DNA of 64,000 bases from Dyella sp. GSA-30 (GTDB lineage Bacteria; Pseudomonadota; Gammaproteobacteria; Xanthomonadales; Rhodanobacteraceae). Shown here piece by piece: positions 48,866 to 58,266 of this stretch. Below the pieces are notes generated by a model that did not search any database, was not told the origin of the DNA, and was given only the letters and a program-made list of their open reading frames with translations. Location: the NCBI RefSeq assembly GCF_027924605.1, contig NZ_AP027042.1, forward strand, positions 5,433,524 to 5,497,523. The letters are read 5' to 3'. A program made the translations under genes and the position numbers. Every line of letters begins with the position of its first letter. Position 1 is the stretch's first letter.

Positions 48866-49333
48866 GTGAAAACACAGCTTTCTCATCTCGCCAAGGCAGG
48901 CGTTGCTGTTGCCGCCGCATTTGCCGTCACCGGTTGCGGTACGCCTGCAGCGAAGGATTTCGGTGGCCGCTGGAAATCCGTCAACCAGTTTCAAAAAGAC
49001 ACCACGGAAATTCCACTCGCACAGCCCTACGTGTTTTTCCCTGCCCCCATGGACGGCACCTTGAAAGCCATGTTGACGCGGTGGTCGAAAGACACCGGCT
49101 TGCTGCTCTCCTATCAGGTGCTGTCCGACTTCACCTTGACGGCGGCCGCGGCGCGCATCCACACGCCAAACCTTCGTGCCGCCGCAGCCGAGCTCAACGC
49201 CGTGTACGCGCCGCAAGGCGTGTCGATCTCGGTAAATCAGCGACAGATCGTCGTGCAGCCATTGGCTGCGCCGACACCCGATGCGCCACCTCGCGCTCCG
49301 CCTGAAGGGACAGCAGACCGCAGCGGGATCTAG
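48866..49333 (+). CDS. virB7: T4SS outer-membrane lipoprotein VirB7 with N0 domain (first copy)
   Basis: The 155-aa product starts at GTG and has a lipoprotein signal with lipobox VTGC at about residue 24. The mature part carries a short VirB9-binding stretch and then an N0/STN-like domain (MDGTLKAMLTRWSKDTGLLL onward, to about residue 132). A Pro-rich tail ends the protein. An N0 domain on VirB7 is a hallmark of the Xanthomonas-type T4SS, where it rings the outer-membrane pore. In Xanthomonas citri virD4 precedes virB7, but here yraN does. A second copy lies at 63430. Confidence 0.85.
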   Translation: MKTQLSHLAKAGVAVAAAFAVTGCGTPAAKDFGGRWKSVNQFQKDTTEIPLAQPYVFFPAPMDGTLKAMLTRWSKDTGLLLSYQVLSDFTLTAAAARIHTPNLRAAAAELNAVYAPQGVSISVNQRQIVVQPLAAPTPDAPPRAPPEGTADRSGI

Positions 49334-49377
49334 GTTGGACCCGCAACGCCAGAGCAAGCTTATATGGACATTGGACG

Positions 49378-50274
49378 ATGTTGAGCAAGAAAACTTCAAG
49401 CAAGAAGATCGATGAAGCCATCGGCAAATCGGTCAATTTCGAATTGACGATCGCCGACATGGCCAGGCGCAGCGAACGACGCGCCTGGTGGGTGGCCGGC
49501 GCGACCATCGTGATGGCGCTGATTCTCGCCGGCGGCTATTTCTACATGCTTCCGCTGAAGGAAAAAGTCCCTTACATCGTGATGGCCGATGCCTATACCG
49601 GCACCAGCACCGTCGCACGACTGACCGACGATTTCCGCAACCGGCAGATCTCCACGAGCGAAGCCATCAATCGCAGCAACGTGGCGCATTTCATCATGGC
49701 GCGCGAGTCTTACGACGTGGCGATGATGAACCTGCGCGACTGGGTCACCGTGTTGACCATGTCCTCGCCGGAGGTCGCCGCTGCGTACAAGACACTTCAC
49801 GCCCCCAACAATCCGGATGCGCCGTACAACGTCTACGGCCGTGACAAGGCGATCCGCATCAAGATCCTGAGCACCGTGCTTCTCGGCGGCGGTCCTGGCA
49901 AGACGCCCAACGGCGCAACCGTCCGGTTTCAACGCAGCTTGTACGACAAGAAGACCGGCTCGTCGCAGCTGATCGATAACAAGATCGCCACCATGAAGTT
50001 CGTCTACAAGCCCAACTTGCAGATGGACGAGCGGTATCGCATCGAGAACCCGTTGGGTTTTCAGGTCACCGAGTACCGCGTCGACAACGACTACGCGTCG
50101 TCAGCTCCGGCGGAAGTGCAAGGCGATGCGCCGCCATCTCCGGCGCCCGCGCCGGCCAGCAGCACCACTGGCGCCGATGCCATGCAGCAGGGCCTGAGCG
50201 CGCCACCCGTGACCGAACAGGGCGAGCAGCCGCCTGCCGCGCAGACCCCGTCGCGGGGAGCAGGCCGCCGATGA
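49378..50274 (+). CDS. virB8: T4SS inner-membrane protein VirB8
   Basis: VirB8 is a bitopic assembly factor. The 298-aa protein has a cytoplasmic N-terminus and one membrane helix (WWVAGATIVMALILAGGYFY). A periplasmic NTF2-like domain runs to about residue 235, with MARESYDVAMMNLRDWVTVL. A Pro/Ala/Ser-rich C-terminal tail of about 60 residues goes beyond the usual VirB8 domain. It starts 44 nt after virB7 and its stop overlaps virB9 as ATGA. Confidence 0.92.
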   Translation: MLSKKTSSKKIDEAIGKSVNFELTIADMARRSERRAWWVAGATIVMALILAGGYFYMLPLKEKVPYIVMADAYTGTSTVARLTDDFRNRQISTSEAINRSNVAHFIMARESYDVAMMNLRDWVTVLTMSSPEVAAAYKTLHAPNNPDAPYNVYGRDKAIRIKILSTVLLGGGPGKTPNGATVRFQRSLYDKKTGSSQLIDNKIATMKFVYKPNLQMDERYRIENPLGFQVTEYRVDNDYASSAPAEVQGDAPPSPAPAPASSTTGADAMQQGLSAPPVTEQGEQPPAAQTPSRGAGRR

Positions 50275-51041
50275 ACCGGACAACCAAACATCCTCTGGCC
50301 GGCATGCTGGGCTTGGCGCTTGCCTGCGCGGTGCAGACAGCCGCCGCGCAAGTCGTTCAGCAATACGAGTTCCAACCCGACCGCATCTATCAGGTGCGCA
50401 CCGGCCTTGGCATCACGACGCAGATCGAACTGAGCCAACACGAAAAAATCCTCGATTACAGCACCGGCTTCAGTAGTGGCTGGGATCTGACGCGCCGTAA
50501 CAACGTGTTCTATCTCAAGCCGAAGAACGTCGATGTCGACACCAACATGGTGATCCGCACGGAGACGCACTCGTACATCTTCGAGCTCAAGGTGGTCGCC
50601 ACCGACTGGAAGTCGCTCGAGCAGGCCAAGCGCGCTGGCGTGCAGTACAAGATCGAGTTTGCTTACCCGGGCGACACGAGCTTTTCGGACGAGGCGAAGA
50701 AAGCGGCGGACGTTCCCGAGCTGAGCACCGCGCTGGTCAAGGGACGCAGCTATAACTTCGATTACGACTACGCCACCCACGACATCAAGAAGACGCCCTG
50801 GCTGATTCCGATCAACGTCTATGACGATGGTCAGTTCACCTATATCCGGATGGGCGACCTCAAGCAGTTTCCGACCGGCAACTTTCCGGCCGTTTTCATG
50901 CGCGAGAAGGAGCACGGCGAGGACGCCGTGGTCAACACGACGATCGAGGGAAACACGATCGTCGTCCATGGCACGTATCCCTACTTGATCATCCGCCAAG
51001 ACAAGAACGTCGTCGGCCTGCGAAGGAACGTTAAAAAGTGA
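50271..51041 (+). CDS. virB9: T4SS outer-membrane complex protein VirB9
   Basis: VirB9 forms the periplasmic and outer-membrane core with VirB7 and VirB10. The 256-aa protein has a signal peptide (LAGMLGLALACAVQTAAAQ) and the two VirB9 lobes. Family segments are QVRTGLGITTQIELSQHEKI and NVFYLKPKNVDVDTNMVI. Its stop overlaps the GTG start of virB10. Confidence 0.93.
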   Translation: MNRTTKHPLAGMLGLALACAVQTAAAQVVQQYEFQPDRIYQVRTGLGITTQIELSQHEKILDYSTGFSSGWDLTRRNNVFYLKPKNVDVDTNMVIRTETHSYIFELKVVATDWKSLEQAKRAGVQYKIEFAYPGDTSFSDEAKKAADVPELSTALVKGRSYNFDYDYATHDIKKTPWLIPINVYDDGQFTYIRMGDLKQFPTGNFPAVFMREKEHGEDAVVNTTIEGNTIVVHGTYPYLIIRQDKNVVGLRRNVKK

Positions 51042-52192
51042 GCCCTCATACGCATCACGCCGATGACGATGCCGACGGCATCGGCCACGCCGATCTGCCC
51101 GAGCAGGACGCCAATCCCTATTCGGTGCAATACACGCGCGAAACGACCGCCCCTGACCTCGACGCGAAGGCCCCACAACTCCGCTCGGCCGACGTACGAC
51201 GGATGAACCATCGCGCCATGTTGTTCCTGGCGGGCATTGTGGTGCTGGTGATCGCCGCGGCGATCTGGATGATGAACACCGCATCGCAACGCAGCGACGA
51301 CGCACCCAAGCCGCGCTCGGAGACCGTCTCGATTCCCGATGCCCCCAGGGCCTTGCCCATGTTGCCGCCGCCGGACGCACCGGAAAAGCGAGCTGCTGCG
51401 ATTCCGTTGGCTTCGGTGCCGCCGTTGCCCGACGTCCGCCAGATGCCACCGCCGGTCGCGTCCGAAGGACCGCGTGGACCGTCGTTGATGGAGCGCCGCA
51501 TGGAACAGGGCAATGGCTCCAGCCAGGCGGCTCCTGCCAACCCGGCGGTAGCGGCGGCCGATACGACGCCCAACGATGCGGTTACCAGCGCGCAGCCGTT
51601 GACTCATCCCGATGCGATCATGCTTCGCGGCACATACATCCGCTGTGTGCTGGAAACACGCGTGATCACGGACATTCCGGGATTCACTTCCTGTGTCGTG
51701 ACGGAGCCGGTGTATTCGTTCAACGGCAAGCGCCTGTTGCTGCCCAAGGGCTCGAAGGTGCTGGGCAAGTACGACACCGTTCCCACCACCGACCGCGTCG
51801 CCGTGATCTGGGATCGCATCGTCACGCCCACCGGCATCGATGTAAACATGGCCAGCCCGGGCGTGGATGGGCTCGGCGGCGCGGGGCATCCGGGCCATCT
51901 CAATTCGCATTGGGGTAGCCGTATCGGTGCGGCGCTGCTGATCAGCATCCTCAGCGATGCGTTCAAGTACGAAGGCGCCAAGCACGGCCCCAGCACGACC
52001 GCCATGGGCAACGGCTTTGCAGTGCAGTCGCCGTACGAAAGCAACACCGCGCAGACGCTGCAGAACCTTTCGCAGCAAGCCGTGCAGCGATCGGCCAACC
52101 GCCCGCCGACGGTCACCATCAACCAGGGCACGGTCGTGAACATCTACGTCGCTAAAGACGTCGATTTCAGCGGCGTGGTCGCGAGGTTCTAA
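51038..52192 (+). CDS. virB10: T4SS core-complex protein VirB10
   Basis: VirB10 spans from the inner membrane to the outer-membrane pore. The 384-aa protein starts at GTG and has a membrane helix near residues 58-76 (AMLFLAGIVVLVIAAAIWMM). A Pro-rich linker covers about 90-190. The TrbI/VirB10 beta-barrel domain includes LLPKGSKVLGKYDTVPTTDR. The antenna-like region lies toward the C-terminus near GSRIGAALLISILSDAF. Confidence 0.93.
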   Translation: MSPHTHHADDDADGIGHADLPEQDANPYSVQYTRETTAPDLDAKAPQLRSADVRRMNHRAMLFLAGIVVLVIAAAIWMMNTASQRSDDAPKPRSETVSIPDAPRALPMLPPPDAPEKRAAAIPLASVPPLPDVRQMPPPVASEGPRGPSLMERRMEQGNGSSQAAPANPAVAAADTTPNDAVTSAQPLTHPDAIMLRGTYIRCVLETRVITDIPGFTSCVVTEPVYSFNGKRLLLPKGSKVLGKYDTVPTTDRVAVIWDRIVTPTGIDVNMASPGVDGLGGAGHPGHLNSHWGSRIGAALLISILSDAFKYEGAKHGPSTTAMGNGFAVQSPYESNTAQTLQNLSQQAVQRSANRPPTVTINQGTVVNIYVAKDVDFSGVVARF

Positions 52193-52198
52193 AAGCAT

Positions 52199-53245
52199 AT
52201 GAACATGGATGACGGCGCCATCGCGCAGGTTTCAAACGAATTCCTGGAATACCAGTACGAAGTGCTGGGTATCCGGGAGTTCATGGCGTCGCCGGACGTC
52301 ACCGAAATCTGCATCAACCGCCCTGGCGAGCTTTATCTGGAGAGCCGGGGCGGCTGGCAGCGTGTGGAGGTGCCCTCCCTCAGCTTCGAGCGTGCCCGCC
52401 AGTTCTGTACCGCGGTAGTGAACGAGAGCAACACCGGACAGCGCATCACCGATGTCGACCCGGTCGTCTCGCTCACCTTCCCCACCGGTCAGCGTGCGCA
52501 GTTCGTCATCCCGCCGGCGGTCGACGCCGGCAAGATCTCCATCACCATCCGTCTGCCCTCCAAGCAGACCAAGACCCTGGCCCAGTACCAGTCGGACGGC
52601 TTCTTCGACGAGATTCTGGAAAACCCGCCGGAGATCAGCGCCGGCGATCGTGAGCTGCTGGACCTGCGCGGCAGCCGGCGTTACGCCGATTTCTTTCGCC
52701 AGGCCGTGCTCAACAAGAAGAACATCGTCGTCGCCGGTGCTACCGGTAGCGGCAAGACCACCTTCATGAAGTCGCTGGTACATCACATTCCGGCTGACGA
52801 ACGCCTGGTGACCATCGAGGACGCCCGCGAGCTGTTCATCGACCAGCCCAACGTGGTGCACCTGCTTTATTCCAAGGGCGGTCAGAGCACCAGCAACGTC
52901 ACCGCCAAGAGCTGCATGGAAGCATGCCTGCGTATGAAGCCCGACCGCATTATTCTGGCCGAGCTGCGCGGTGATGAATCGTTCTACTTCATCCGTAACT
53001 GCGCCTCCGGTCACCCCGGTTCGATCACCAGCTGCCACGCCGGCAGCACCGAGCAGACCTGGGACCAGCTGGCCTTGATGGTCAAGGCGTCCAATGAAGG
53101 TGCCGGGCTCGAGTTCGAGACCATCAAGCGCCTGCTGATGATGACCATCGACATCGTCGTGCACATCAAGGCACATGCCGGCCGCCGCTACATCACCGGT
53201 ATCGATTTCAACCCGGGCCGCCATCTGGCGGAACACCGGGCATAG
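52199..53245 (+). CDS. virB11: T4SS ATPase VirB11
   Basis: This hexameric cytoplasmic traffic ATPase has 348 aa. Walker A is VVAGATGSGKTTFMKSLV at about residue 178. The Asp box reads LVTIEDARELFI, Walker B is RIILAELRGDESFYFI, and the His box is GHPGSITSCHAGS. It sits 6 nt after virB10. Confidence 0.96.
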   Translation: MNMDDGAIAQVSNEFLEYQYEVLGIREFMASPDVTEICINRPGELYLESRGGWQRVEVPSLSFERARQFCTAVVNESNTGQRITDVDPVVSLTFPTGQRAQFVIPPAVDAGKISITIRLPSKQTKTLAQYQSDGFFDEILENPPEISAGDRELLDLRGSRRYADFFRQAVLNKKNIVVAGATGSGKTTFMKSLVHHIPADERLVTIEDARELFIDQPNVVHLLYSKGGQSTSNVTAKSCMEACLRMKPDRIILAELRGDESFYFIRNCASGHPGSITSCHAGSTEQTWDQLALMVKASNEGAGLEFETIKRLLMMTIDIVVHIKAHAGRRYITGIDFNPGRHLAEHRA

Positions 53246-53265
53246 ACGAATCGGGAGAACGCCAG

Positions 53266-54075
53266 ATGATCGCTGGAATGGAAATGATGTCCTGCCCCAA
53301 CCTGTCGGTTCCCGCCGAGGTGATGCAGCACATCGTCAATGTGGAGTCGGGCAAGAACCCGTATGCCATCGGCGTCGTTGGCGGCCAGCTCGTGCGTCAA
53401 CCGCAGAACCTCGACGAAGCCATTGCCACGGCGCAGATGCTCGAGTCGAAGGGTTACAACTATTCGTTGGGCATTGCGCAGGTCAATCGCAACAACCTCG
53501 GCAAGTACGGCATCGATTCCTACGAAAAAGCCTTCGATCGCTGCACCAACCTGCAAACCGGCTCGCGCATCCTGGCCGACTGCTACCGCAGCGCCGGTGG
53601 CGACTGGGGCAAATCGTTCAGTTGTTACTACTCCGGCAACTTTGTCACGGGCTATCGGCATGGCTACGTGCAAAAAATCTATGCCTCCATGCAGGGCGAC
53701 ACCCGCGTGCCGACGGCGCCCGTCCCGTTGGCCGATGCAAGGCAGGCTCGCGTGCCGTCGCAAGCCGTCTCGGCGACCAACGGCGCCGCCTATCGCGTCG
53801 CCATCCGCAGCAGCGCGCTCGATACCGCCAGCGTGGCCGCTACCGCCGCCATACATGCCGCGCTACCGGCCGCGGCGACGAAGCCTTCCTCACCCACGCT
53901 GTCGCCCCCGGCGTTGCCCTCATCCGGCGTTTCCGACGAGGGCCTTTTCGTCCCCGTCGTGCGCGGCCCCAACGATCCTGCCACACCCGTACCGATGGCC
54001 GTCGCACCTGCGGCGTCCGCCGTTACACCCAACCCACAACAACACGACACCCGCGATGCCGCATTTGTCTTTTGA
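53266..54075 (+). CDS. virB1: T4SS lytic transglycosylase VirB1
   Basis: VirB1 locally opens peptidoglycan for assembly of the machine. The SLT domain occupies about residues 8-135. The catalytic Glu is in HIVNVESGKNPYAIG, and SLGIAQVNRNNLGKYG follows. The 269-aa protein ends in a long Ala/Pro/Ser-rich tail. No obvious signal peptide is visible from the chosen ATG, so export may be unusual or the true start may differ. Confidence 0.88.
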   Translation: MIAGMEMMSCPNLSVPAEVMQHIVNVESGKNPYAIGVVGGQLVRQPQNLDEAIATAQMLESKGYNYSLGIAQVNRNNLGKYGIDSYEKAFDRCTNLQTGSRILADCYRSAGGDWGKSFSCYYSGNFVTGYRHGYVQKIYASMQGDTRVPTAPVPLADARQARVPSQAVSATNGAAYRVAIRSSALDTASVAATAAIHAALPAAATKPSSPTLSPPALPSSGVSDEGLFVPVVRGPNDPATPVPMAVAPAASAVTPNPQQHDTRDAAFVF

Positions 54076-54224
54076 TTCCACCGGCATCGCATCTGCGTCA
54101 TCGCACGACCGGCAACACCAGAAAAGGTTTCAGTAAGTAGTACGGACCGCCCTCAAAGGCAGTCGTTTGCAACGCGACGAACATGGAACGTCGCGAGTCT
54201 TCAACCCAACGGAAAGAGTGTCAC

Positions 54225-54614
54225 ATGAAAAACACACCGCCCTCTCACTCGCACAAGCACTTGCTGTCGGCCATGCTCATAAGCACCGCCATGGCCGCCC
54301 TGCTCTCGGCGCCAGGCATGGCATGGGCCCAGGAGTTTGCCGGCGCGGACCAGAAGGTCTGCGGCTTCTTCACCAACATCAACGGCCTGCTCAACATGGC
54401 CTCGATCGCAGTGGTGACCATCGCCGTCGTGTTTGCCGGCTACCAGATCGCCTTTGCCCACAAGCGCATTGCCGATGTCGCGCCAGCCCTGATCGGCGGC
54501 GTGCTGATCGGCGCGGCCGGCCAGATCGCCAAGATGGTGATCGGCGACACCGGCCAGCAATGCCAGGCGCAGACCTCGATGGTCGTCGAGTATCTGCTCA
54601 ATCACTATGCATAA
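54225..54614 (+). CDS. virB2: T4SS pilin VirB2
   Basis: This small pilin precursor of 129 aa has a long signal peptide ending AMAALLSAPGMAWAQ. Two hydrophobic helices follow (ASIAVVTIAVVFAGYQIAFA and VAPALIGGVLIGAAGQIAKM). The VirB2 topology and its position before virB3 identify it. The ATG at 54225 has GGAAAGAG upstream. The stop region overlaps virB3 by 8 nt. Confidence 0.9.
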   Translation: MKNTPPSHSHKHLLSAMLISTAMAALLSAPGMAWAQEFAGADQKVCGFFTNINGLLNMASIAVVTIAVVFAGYQIAFAHKRIADVAPALIGGVLIGAAGQIAKMVIGDTGQQCQAQTSMVVEYLLNHYA

Positions 54615-54912
54615 GAACCCGCTGTTTCGAGGCTGCACGCGCCCCGCCATGTTCCTTGGCGTGCCCTATGTACCGTTCTTCATAGGTGCCGGCGCGTGTC
54701 TGCTCCTGGCGATGTACACCAACCTCTTCTATCTGGTGCTGATGCCCATGGTGATCTTTGCCATGCGTCAGATGGCCCGGCGCGACGAAATGATCTTTCG
54801 CCTGCTCGGACTGCGCATGCACTTTCGCATGCGTGTACGCAACCTCCAGCAGAACGACGGCATGTGGGTGTTCTCGCCTAACAGCTATCGCTACGGCAAC
54901 AACAAGACGTAA
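54607..54912 (+). CDS. virB3: T4SS inner-membrane protein VirB3
   Basis: This 101-aa membrane protein begins MHKNPLFRGCTRPAMFLGVP, the typical VirB3 N-terminus. A helical hairpin (FFIGAGACLLLAMYTNLFYL and beyond) follows. It works with VirB4, which is encoded 57 nt downstream as a separate gene, whereas some systems fuse the two. Confidence 0.92.
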   Translation: MHKNPLFRGCTRPAMFLGVPYVPFFIGAGACLLLAMYTNLFYLVLMPMVIFAMRQMARRDEMIFRLLGLRMHFRMRVRNLQQNDGMWVFSPNSYRYGNNKT

Positions 54913-54969
54913 CCCCGGAGGCGTCGGCGCGCTCGTCGCGCCTGACGCCTCCACGAATGGATTTCGACC

Positions 54970-57429
54970 ATGTTCACCCCCGACAGCTCCATCAGCGACT
55001 TCATACCGCTATCCACCCACGTCTCACCGACGGTGCTCAAGACCAACGGCGGCGACTTCCTTCTGGTATGGCGCCTGGAGGGCCTGCCCTTTGTCGGGCG
55101 CGAGGAGTGGGAACTCGAACATCGTCACAACACCTTCAACCGCATGTTGCAGACGCTGCGTGCGCCGGACTTTGTCAACGTTGCCTTCTGGGTCCATGAC
55201 GTACGCCGCCGCGGGCGCGTCAGGGACAGCAGCCGCTTCGATCAGCGTTTCAACCAGCAGCTGTCCGATGCGTATTACAATGCATTGTCGGCGCAGAAGC
55301 TGATGCAGAACGAGCTTTATCTCACCATGCTTTATCGCCCCATGGTGAGCGGAAAACGCTTTGCCGAAAAATCGGCCGACGTCAGCCGCCTGCAGGCCGA
55401 GCAGGACCAGTCGATCGCCACCGTGCGCGAGCTGGCCGGCAACGTCGAGGCCGTGCTGAAGGACTACGCCCCCACCCGCCTGGGCATGTATGAAGCCGCC
55501 AACGGCTTGGTGTTTTCCGAAGCCCTGGAGTTCTTCGGCTATCTGCTCAACCGCATTCAGGAGCCGGTGCCGGTGCTGCCGGCCCCGGCCTATAACTACC
55601 TGGCGGTGTCCAAGCATCGCTTCTCAGCAAAAACGGGGGACTTCGTCATCACGACGCCTACCGGCGCGAATCATTTCGGTGGCCTGCTGAACATCAAGGA
55701 ATACACCGACGGCACCTACCCGGGCATCTTGAATGGCCTGAAGTACCTGGATTTCGAATACGTCATCACGCATTCGTTCAGCCCCATGGGCCGCCATGAT
55801 GCACTCAAGGCGCTCGACCGCACCAAGGGGATGATGATCTCCTCCGGCGACAAGGCGGTCAGCCAGATCGCCGAACTCGACCACGCGATGGATCAGCTGG
55901 CTTCGGGCAACTTCGTGCTGGGTGAATACCACTTCACCATCGCGATCTACGCGCCCAGCCAGGAGGCCTTGTCGCAGCAGATTGCCGCGACACGCGCGGA
56001 ACTCTCCAACGCCGGCTTCGTCTCCATCAAGGAGGATCTGGCCGTCACCGCCGCGTTCTACGCCCAGTTGCCCGGCAACTGGCGATACCGCACGCGTCTG
56101 GCGAACGTCAGCTCGCTGAACTTCCTGGGCCTCTCCCCCCTGCACAATTTCGCCACCGGCAAAAAAGAAAACAACCCGTGGGGCGATTGCGTCACCACGC
56201 TGCAGACCACCAACGGACAGCCGTACTACTTCAACTTCCACGCCACCCATCCGGCCGAAAACTCGCTCGGCGAGAAGGCCATCGCCAACACCATGGTGAT
56301 CGGCAAATCCGGTACCGGTAAAACCGCACTGATCAACTTCCTGCTCAGCCAGGTACAGAAACTCAAGCCCTCGCCGACGATCTTCTTCTTCGACAAGGAT
56401 CGTGGCGCGGAGATTTTCGTGCGCGCCTGCGGCGGCAACTATCTCGCGCTGGAAAACGGCAAGCCGACCGGCTTCAACCCGTTCCACTGCGAGCGCAACG
56501 AAGACAATGTGCAGTTCCTGGCCGAACTGATCAAGGTGCTGGCCGGCAAGAGTGTGTACTCCTCGCGCGAGGAAGAAGATATTTTCCGCGCGGTCGAGAA
56601 CATGCTCGATACCCCACAACACCTGCGCAACATGACGAACTTTCAGAAGAGCCTGCCCAACATGGGCGACGACGGCCTGTTCGTGCGCATGAAGAAATGG
56701 ACCGCCGGCAATTCGCTGGGCTGGGTATTTGACAACCCGTTCGACACCATCGACCTCAAGAAAGCCAACATCATCGGTTTCGACTACACCGACATCATCG
56801 ACAACGCCGAAGTGCGAGCGCCGGTGATCAATTACCTGCTGCACCGCCTGGAAGAGCTGATCGATGGCCGTCCGCTGATCTACGTCATGGACGAGTTCTG
56901 GAAGATCCTCGACGGCAAGGGCGGCTTGAAAGAGTTCGCCAAGAACAAACAGAAGACCATCCGTAAGCAGAACGGCTTGGGCATCTTCGCCACGCAGAGT
57001 CCGGAAGACGCACTCGCCAGCGACATCGCCGCCTCGCTGATCGAGCAGACGGCCACCATGATCCTGCTGCCCAACCCCAACGCCAGCCGCGAAGACTACG
57101 TCGAAGGGCTGAAGCTGACCGAAGCCGAATATCAGGTCGTGGTCAGTCTGGACGAACGCTCGCGTTGCTTCCTGGTGAAACAAGGCCACGCCTCCTCGGT
57201 ATGCCAGTTGAACCTGCGCGGCCTCGACGACGCGCTCGCCGTCATCTCCGCCTCGACCGACAACATCGAGATCATGCACGAGATTCTGCAGGCGCAGGCC
57301 GCATCGCTAGGCATCGAACAGGACGCCCTGACGCCGAAACAATGGCTGCAGGCGTTCTACGACAACCGCAAGGGCAGCGGCAAAGGCAAGCCCGCCCCCT
57401 CCACGCCGCGCGCCGTGCGCACGGCCTGA
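54970..57429 (+). CDS. virB4: T4SS ATPase VirB4
   Basis: VirB4 is the large conserved ATPase of the inner-membrane complex. The 819-aa protein carries Walker A in VIGKSGTGKTALINFLLS at about residue 445. Walker B lies in GRPLIYVMDEFWKILDGKGG, and KQNGLGIFATQSPEDALAS follows. The N-terminal CagE/VirB4 domain includes NGGDFLLVWRLEGLPFVG. It is the best phylogenetic marker of this cluster. Confidence 0.96.
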   Translation: MFTPDSSISDFIPLSTHVSPTVLKTNGGDFLLVWRLEGLPFVGREEWELEHRHNTFNRMLQTLRAPDFVNVAFWVHDVRRRGRVRDSSRFDQRFNQQLSDAYYNALSAQKLMQNELYLTMLYRPMVSGKRFAEKSADVSRLQAEQDQSIATVRELAGNVEAVLKDYAPTRLGMYEAANGLVFSEALEFFGYLLNRIQEPVPVLPAPAYNYLAVSKHRFSAKTGDFVITTPTGANHFGGLLNIKEYTDGTYPGILNGLKYLDFEYVITHSFSPMGRHDALKALDRTKGMMISSGDKAVSQIAELDHAMDQLASGNFVLGEYHFTIAIYAPSQEALSQQIAATRAELSNAGFVSIKEDLAVTAAFYAQLPGNWRYRTRLANVSSLNFLGLSPLHNFATGKKENNPWGDCVTTLQTTNGQPYYFNFHATHPAENSLGEKAIANTMVIGKSGTGKTALINFLLSQVQKLKPSPTIFFFDKDRGAEIFVRACGGNYLALENGKPTGFNPFHCERNEDNVQFLAELIKVLAGKSVYSSREEEDIFRAVENMLDTPQHLRNMTNFQKSLPNMGDDGLFVRMKKWTAGNSLGWVFDNPFDTIDLKKANIIGFDYTDIIDNAEVRAPVINYLLHRLEELIDGRPLIYVMDEFWKILDGKGGLKEFAKNKQKTIRKQNGLGIFATQSPEDALASDIAASLIEQTATMILLPNPNASREDYVEGLKLTEAEYQVVVSLDERSRCFLVKQGHASSVCQLNLRGLDDALAVISASTDNIEIMHEILQAQAASLGIEQDALTPKQWLQAFYDNRKGSGKGKPAPSTPRAVRTA

Positions 57430-57435
57430 TTCGAC

Positions 57436-58266
57436 ATGGACGCATACACCATGGCCCCATCTTTCTCCCTAACCCCGTCGTTCCGGCGAACGCCGGAACC
57501 CTGCGTCTTCACACGCCGTATCCTTTCTTTCGCGACAGTCCTTCTCGCCGCACTCGCCACGCCTGCTCACGCTCAATGGAAAGTCGTCGACAACGACGCC
57601 AACCGCACGCTCAAGGACATCCACCAGGACCTGAGCAACACGATCCATAAAGACCTCTCGACCACGCTGCACCAGGATCTGCAGAAGATCCACACCCTCG
57701 GCGGCTACAAGCAACTCGGCGACCGCGCGGTCGATCCGGATCAGCAACTCACCGAGCAGATGCTGCAAAAGGATATCGAGCAGTGCAACAACATCACCAA
57801 AGGCCAGCAGCCCATCTGCGAGGAGATCGTCAAGACGCGCAACGCCCAGATGAACTACATGGTCACCATGTACAAGCTGGCCGCGCAAACGCGTAACGAC
57901 CAACTCAAGCAGATTCAGGACGAGCGTAGCCGGCTGCAAAGTAGCGACTACGGCAAGCTGGAAGACAACACGAACAAGCTCATTGCCCTGCAGACGCAAT
58001 TGCAGATCGATCAGCAACAGACGCAGACGGTCATGTATGCCTATGAGACACGGTTGAAGTACCTGCGTGAACTACAGACCAACTCGACCCATGGCATGCT
58101 GACCGGCAGCGACCCGTCACCCTCCTCGCCGCTGGACATGATCAAGCAGATCGGCGCCGGCCTTGTCACCGGTGTCGCACTCAAGTCCGCGCTTGAAGCC
58201 GAGAAGACTTCCAAGCCGTCCGGCATGAAAACGTTGTCGTCGACGAACGGATGGTCGCCGCTATGA
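57436..58266 (+). CDS. virB5: T4SS periplasmic protein VirB5-like
   Basis: The 276-aa product has a late hydrophobic signal (ILSFATVLLAALATPAHAQ) preceded by an unusually long N-terminal stretch. Part of that stretch is encoded by a GC-rich palindrome (57480-57499), so the true start is uncertain: ATG 57436 or ATG 57451. The mature part is helical and Gln-rich, with IVKTRNAQMNYMVTMYKLAA and repeated Gln-Thr near residue 190. Position between virB4 and virB6 and the coiled-coil nature support VirB5, the minor pilus-tip component. Its stop overlaps virB6 as ATGA. Confidence 0.75.
   Translation: MDAYTMAPSFSLTPSFRRTPEPCVFTRRILSFATVLLAALATPAHAQWKVVDNDANRTLKDIHQDLSNTIHKDLSTTLHQDLQKIHTLGGYKQLGDRAVDPDQQLTEQMLQKDIEQCNNITKGQQPICEEIVKTRNAQMNYMVTMYKLAAQTRNDQLKQIQDERSRLQSSDYGKLEDNTNKLIALQTQLQIDQQQTQTVMYAYETRLKYLRELQTNSTHGMLTGSDPSPSSPLDMIKQIGAGLVTGVALKSALEAEKTSKPSGMKTLSSTNGWSPL
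57480..57499. repeat. Palindrome GTTCCGGCG-AA-CGCCGGAAC inside the virB5 5' end
   Basis: A perfect 9-bp inverted repeat with a 2-nt centre, in the context CCCGTC[palindrome]CC. This is the core of a dispersed repeat I know from xanthomonad-like genomes (CCGTCATTCCGGCGAACGCC type). Here it is translated as SFRRTPEP ahead of the signal peptide. Confidence 0.75.
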
